NCBI GenBank assembly: GCA_020025345.1 | Contig: JAHHSH010000074.1 | Location: forward strand, 1 to 7,549 | DNA: 7,549 bases | Reading direction: 5' to 3' | Source: Oscillospiraceae bacterium | GTDB lineage: Bacteria; Bacillota; Clostridia; Oscillospirales; Oscillospiraceae | Translations under genes and position numbers: made by a program | Notes under the pieces: model-generated | Told to the model about the DNA's origin: nothing | The model's database searches: none | What the model saw: the letters and a program-made list of their open reading frames with translations, nothing else | In this document: positions 5,839-7,549 of the stretch, in pieces | Layout of the letters: the number at the start of each line of letters is the position of its first letter | How positions within the stretch are numbered: the stretch's first letter is position 1

Positions 5839-6414
5839 GAGCAGCTCAAAGAACGAATTCTCCGTGAGGGTAGAGTTCTGCCCGGCAATATTATCAAGGT
5901 GGACGGTTTTTTGAATCACCGTGTAGACACCGCACTTCTCAGTGACATTGCCGATGAATTTGCCAAGCATTTTGATATCAGTGATATTACCATGGTTTTG
6001 ACCGCCGAGGCCAGCGGTATTCCTCTGGCAACCATCTGCGCACAGCGCTATGGTGTCCCCATGGTCTTTGCCAAGAAGGCCAAGAGCGATAATATTGAGG
6101 GCGGTCTCTATCAGAGCGAAATTTTCTCCTATACCTATAAAAAGAAAGTCACCTTGATTGTGGCACAGGAATGGCTGGGCCCCAATGACAAGGTGCTGAT
6201 CGTGGACGATTTCATGGCCAAGGGCTATGCGATGCAGGGTCTGGTGGACATCGTGGATGCGGCCGGTGCTGAACTCAAGGGCATCGCCATCGCTGTGGAA
6301 AAGGGTTTCCAGGGCGGCGGTGACTCTTTCCGTGAGCGGGGCTATGATATTCACTCTCTGGCTATCATTGATGATGCCACTCCGGGGCATATTGTTTTCC
6401 GCGACGAGCAGTAA
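5836..6414 (+). CDS. xpt: Xanthine phosphoribosyltransferase
   Basis: Salvages xanthine with PRPP to make XMP in the cytosol. The 192 residues match B. subtilis Xpt in length and pattern: start MEQLKERILREGRVL (1-15), KVDGFLNHRVD (21-31), EASGIP (58-63), the PRPP-binding motif VLIVDDFMAKG (120-130) and VEKGFQGGG (154-162). B. subtilis has LANG where this protein has MAKG (N to K at 129) in the PRPP loop, probably a lineage variant. Translation starts at TTG, which may hold expression low. The gene lies between two terminators, so it is probably transcribed alone. Its product XMP is the substrate of the GuaA encoded next. In B. subtilis xpt is under a guanine riboswitch; none is visible here. 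A more general purine or hypoxanthine phosphoribosyltransferase is less likely. Confidence 0.92.
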   Translation: MEQLKERILREGRVLPGNIIKVDGFLNHRVDTALLSDIADEFAKHFDISDITMVLTAEASGIPLATICAQRYGVPMVFAKKAKSDNIEGGLYQSEIFSYTYKKKVTLIVAQEWLGPNDKVLIVDDFMAKGYAMQGLVDIVDAAGAELKGIAIAVEKGFQGGGDSFRERGYDIHSLAIIDDATPGHIVFRDEQ

Positions 6415-6422
6415 ATTTCCCA

Positions 6423-6457
6423 GAAGTGCGCGGTATATACCGCGCACTTCCCTTTTT
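6423..6457 (+). terminator. Rho-independent terminator after xpt
   Basis: A perfect 28-bp palindrome (6423-6450) gives a 12-base-pair stem, GAAGTGCGCGGT with its complement, around an ATAT loop, followed by CCTTTTT. It begins eight bases after the xpt stop codon and isolates xpt from guaA. Confidence 0.92.
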
Positions 6458-6533
6458 CACTCTTTTAGCTGGTTAGGAAACAGCATTTCGCATAATTTTT
6501 CTTCTCTTATTGCCGGATAATATGTAGCGTAGT

Positions 6534-6549
6534 CAAGAGAAAACTCTTG
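6534..6549. repeat. Inverted repeat overlapping the guaA -35
   Basis: CAAGAG-AAAA-CTCTTG is a perfect six-base inverted repeat with a four-base spacer; its right arm shares TTG with the TTGCAG -35 of guaA. Its position suits a repressor or activator operator. The regulator is unknown, and it does not resemble the PurR box consensus (CCGAAC core). Confidence 0.4.
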
Positions 6550-6576
6550 CAGTTTTTCTTGCCCCTGCGTTATAAT
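6547..6576 (+). promoter_or_regulatory. Promoter of guaA
   Basis: TTGCAG (6547-6552) and a perfect TATAAT (6571-6576) are 18 bases apart. Transcription would start near 6583, giving a leader of about 44 bases with a GGAGG ribosome binding site at 6615-6619. Confidence 0.68.
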
Positions 6577-6626
6577 AAATCCAAGTATTGTTATTCTGTA
6601 TTTACAGGATTTATGGAGGTTTTTGT

Positions 6627-7549
6627 ATGTCTAATAATGTTCGACCCGAAAGCATGGCACGCATCACCACTCCCCAGCAGGCCAACGCCTTCATTGAGGA
6701 GCAGGTGGCGCAGATCCGTGCACAAGTGGGTGACAAGAAAGTTCTGCTGGCTCTCAGCGGCGGTGTAGACTCTTCTGTGGTAGCCGCTCTGCTCATTAAG
6801 GCCATTGGTAAGCAGCTGGTCTGCGTCCATGTGAACCACGGTCTCATGCGTAAGGGTGAGAGCGAGCAGGTCATCGAAGTATTCGGCAAGCAAATGGATG
6901 CCAATCTGATCTATGTGGATGCTACGGATCGTTTCCTGAATCTGCTGGCAGGCGTATCTGCTCCCGAGCAGAAACGTAAGATCATCGGCGGTGAGTTCAT
7001 CAAGGTCTTTGACGAAGAGGCTGCTAAGCTGGAGGGTGTTTCCTTCCTGGCACAGGGTACCATTTACCCCGACATTCTGGAGTCTGACGGCGTGAAGGCG
7101 CACCATAACGTGGGCGGCCTGCCGGAGGACATGCAGTTCGAGCTGGTCGAGCCCCTGCGCCTGCTGTATAAGGACGAGGTTCGCGTGGTCGGCGATGCTC
7201 TGGGTCTGCCCCACAGCATGGTCTATCGTCAGCCCTTCCCCGGCCCCGGTCTTGGCGTGCGCTGCCTGGGTGCCATCACTCGTGACCGTCTGGCTGCACT
7301 GCGTGAGGCTGACGCCATTCTCCGCGAGGAGTTCGATAAGGGCGGTCTTGCCAAGAAGGTTTGGCAGTATTTCATTGCCGTGCCGGATATGAAGAGCGTG
7401 GGCGTGAAGGACGGCAAGCGTTACGAGGGTTGGGCGGCCATCATCCGTGCCGTCAATACTACCGACGCTATGACTGCTACCGTGGAGGAGATCCCCTATC
7501 CCCTGCTGCATAAGATCACTGACCGGATCACTGCAGAGGTTCCCGGTAT
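6627..7549 (+). CDS. guaA: GMP synthase, ATP pyrophosphatase subunit without amidotransferase domain, 3' end cut
   Basis: Adenylates XMP with ATP and aminates it to GMP. The 307 codons present start at ATG 6627, seven bases after GGAGG. The PP-loop motif SGGVDSS is at residues 44-50, followed by QGTIYPD (143-149), HHNVGGLP (159-166), RQPFPGPGLGVR (201-212) and the C-terminal dimerisation region; perhaps 15-25 residues are missing at the window edge. Usual bacterial GuaA is about 510-525 residues with an N-terminal glutamine amidotransferase of about 190 residues; here only some 35 residues precede the PP-loop domain, and upstream DNA holds a promoter and a terminator, so that domain is absent, as in the split archaeal enzyme. 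The lid loop between TIYPD and HHN is also short, as in archaeal subunits, and HVNHGLMR replaces the usual VDNGLLR. Ammonia must come from a separate GuaAa-like subunit or from free ammonium. Confidence 0.93.
   Translation, partial: MSNNVRPESMARITTPQQANAFIEEQVAQIRAQVGDKKVLLALSGGVDSSVVAALLIKAIGKQLVCVHVNHGLMRKGESEQVIEVFGKQMDANLIYVDATDRFLNLLAGVSAPEQKRKIIGGEFIKVFDEEAAKLEGVSFLAQGTIYPDILESDGVKAHHNVGGLPEDMQFELVEPLRLLYKDEVRVVGDALGLPHSMVYRQPFPGPGLGVRCLGAITRDRLAALREADAILREEFDKGGLAKKVWQYFIAVPDMKSVGVKDGKRYEGWAAIIRAVNTTDAMTATVEEIPYPLLHKITDRITAEVPG

Larger units (their letters stand above)
6457..6630 (-). other. Unexplained open stretch on the minus strand, possible gene remnant
   Basis: Reading the minus strand from a TAG (6633-6631) to a TGA (6459-6457) gives 57 codons without a stop, whose C-terminal half reads like ordinary protein (for example DYATYYPAIREEKL and EMLFPNQLKE). 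It ends directly against the xpt terminator hairpin, where a convergent gene would end. However, it has no ATG, GTG or TTG start apart from a late ATG ten codons from the end, and it overlaps the guaA promoter. I do not recognise it. It may be the tail of a decayed convergent gene or simply chance in AT-rich DNA. Confidence 0.2.

Overview
The window looks like a stretch of chromosome from a mid-GC anaerobic Firmicute, most likely a Clostridia of the Oscillospiraceae/Ruminococcaceae kind. The reasons are a 3H-domain NiaR repressor, a short L-aspartate oxidase without its C-terminal domain, purine-rich Shine-Dalgarno sites, consensus sigma-A promoters and U-tailed hairpin terminators. Genus is inference. 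No mobile element, CRISPR array, tRNA or rRNA gene was seen.

Layout. (1) Positions 1-634, minus strand: the first 211 codons of an aspartate ammonia-lyase (aspA), cut off by the window edge. (2) 635-910: a divergent control region with a promoter for aspA, a promoter for nadA, tandem repeats over the nadA -35 element that are the best candidate NiaR operator, and a GC palindrome just upstream of the nadA ribosome binding site. (3) 911-4456, plus strand: a compact operon nadA-nadB-nadC-niaR, the complete de novo pathway from aspartate to nicotinate mononucleotide plus its niacin-sensing repressor, closed by a long hairpin at 4553-4606. (4) 4809-5708: a LysR-family regulator of unknown target with its own promoter and terminator. 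(5) 5836-6414: xanthine phosphoribosyltransferase (xpt), starting at TTG, followed by a perfectly palindromic terminator. (6) 6627 to the right edge: a GMP synthase synthetase subunit (guaA) with no glutamine amidotransferase domain, behind its own promoter.

How the genes work together. NadB oxidises aspartate to iminoaspartate, NadA condenses it with dihydroxyacetone phosphate to quinolinate, and NadC converts that to nicotinate mononucleotide. NiaR, encoded last in the operon, probably represses it when niacin is available. AspA makes fumarate and ammonia from aspartate, and fumarate is a known electron acceptor for NadB in anaerobes, so the divergent pair may be metabolically linked (inference). 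Xpt makes XMP from xanthine and GuaA aminates XMP to GMP, so the right-hand genes form a two-step xanthine-to-GMP salvage route, although each is separately transcribed.

Most of the window is well-understood metabolism. The points worth a second look are the amidotransferase-less GuaA, the repeat architecture of the nad/aspA control region, and the possible AspA-NadB link. I found no clear evidence of a wholly undescribed system.
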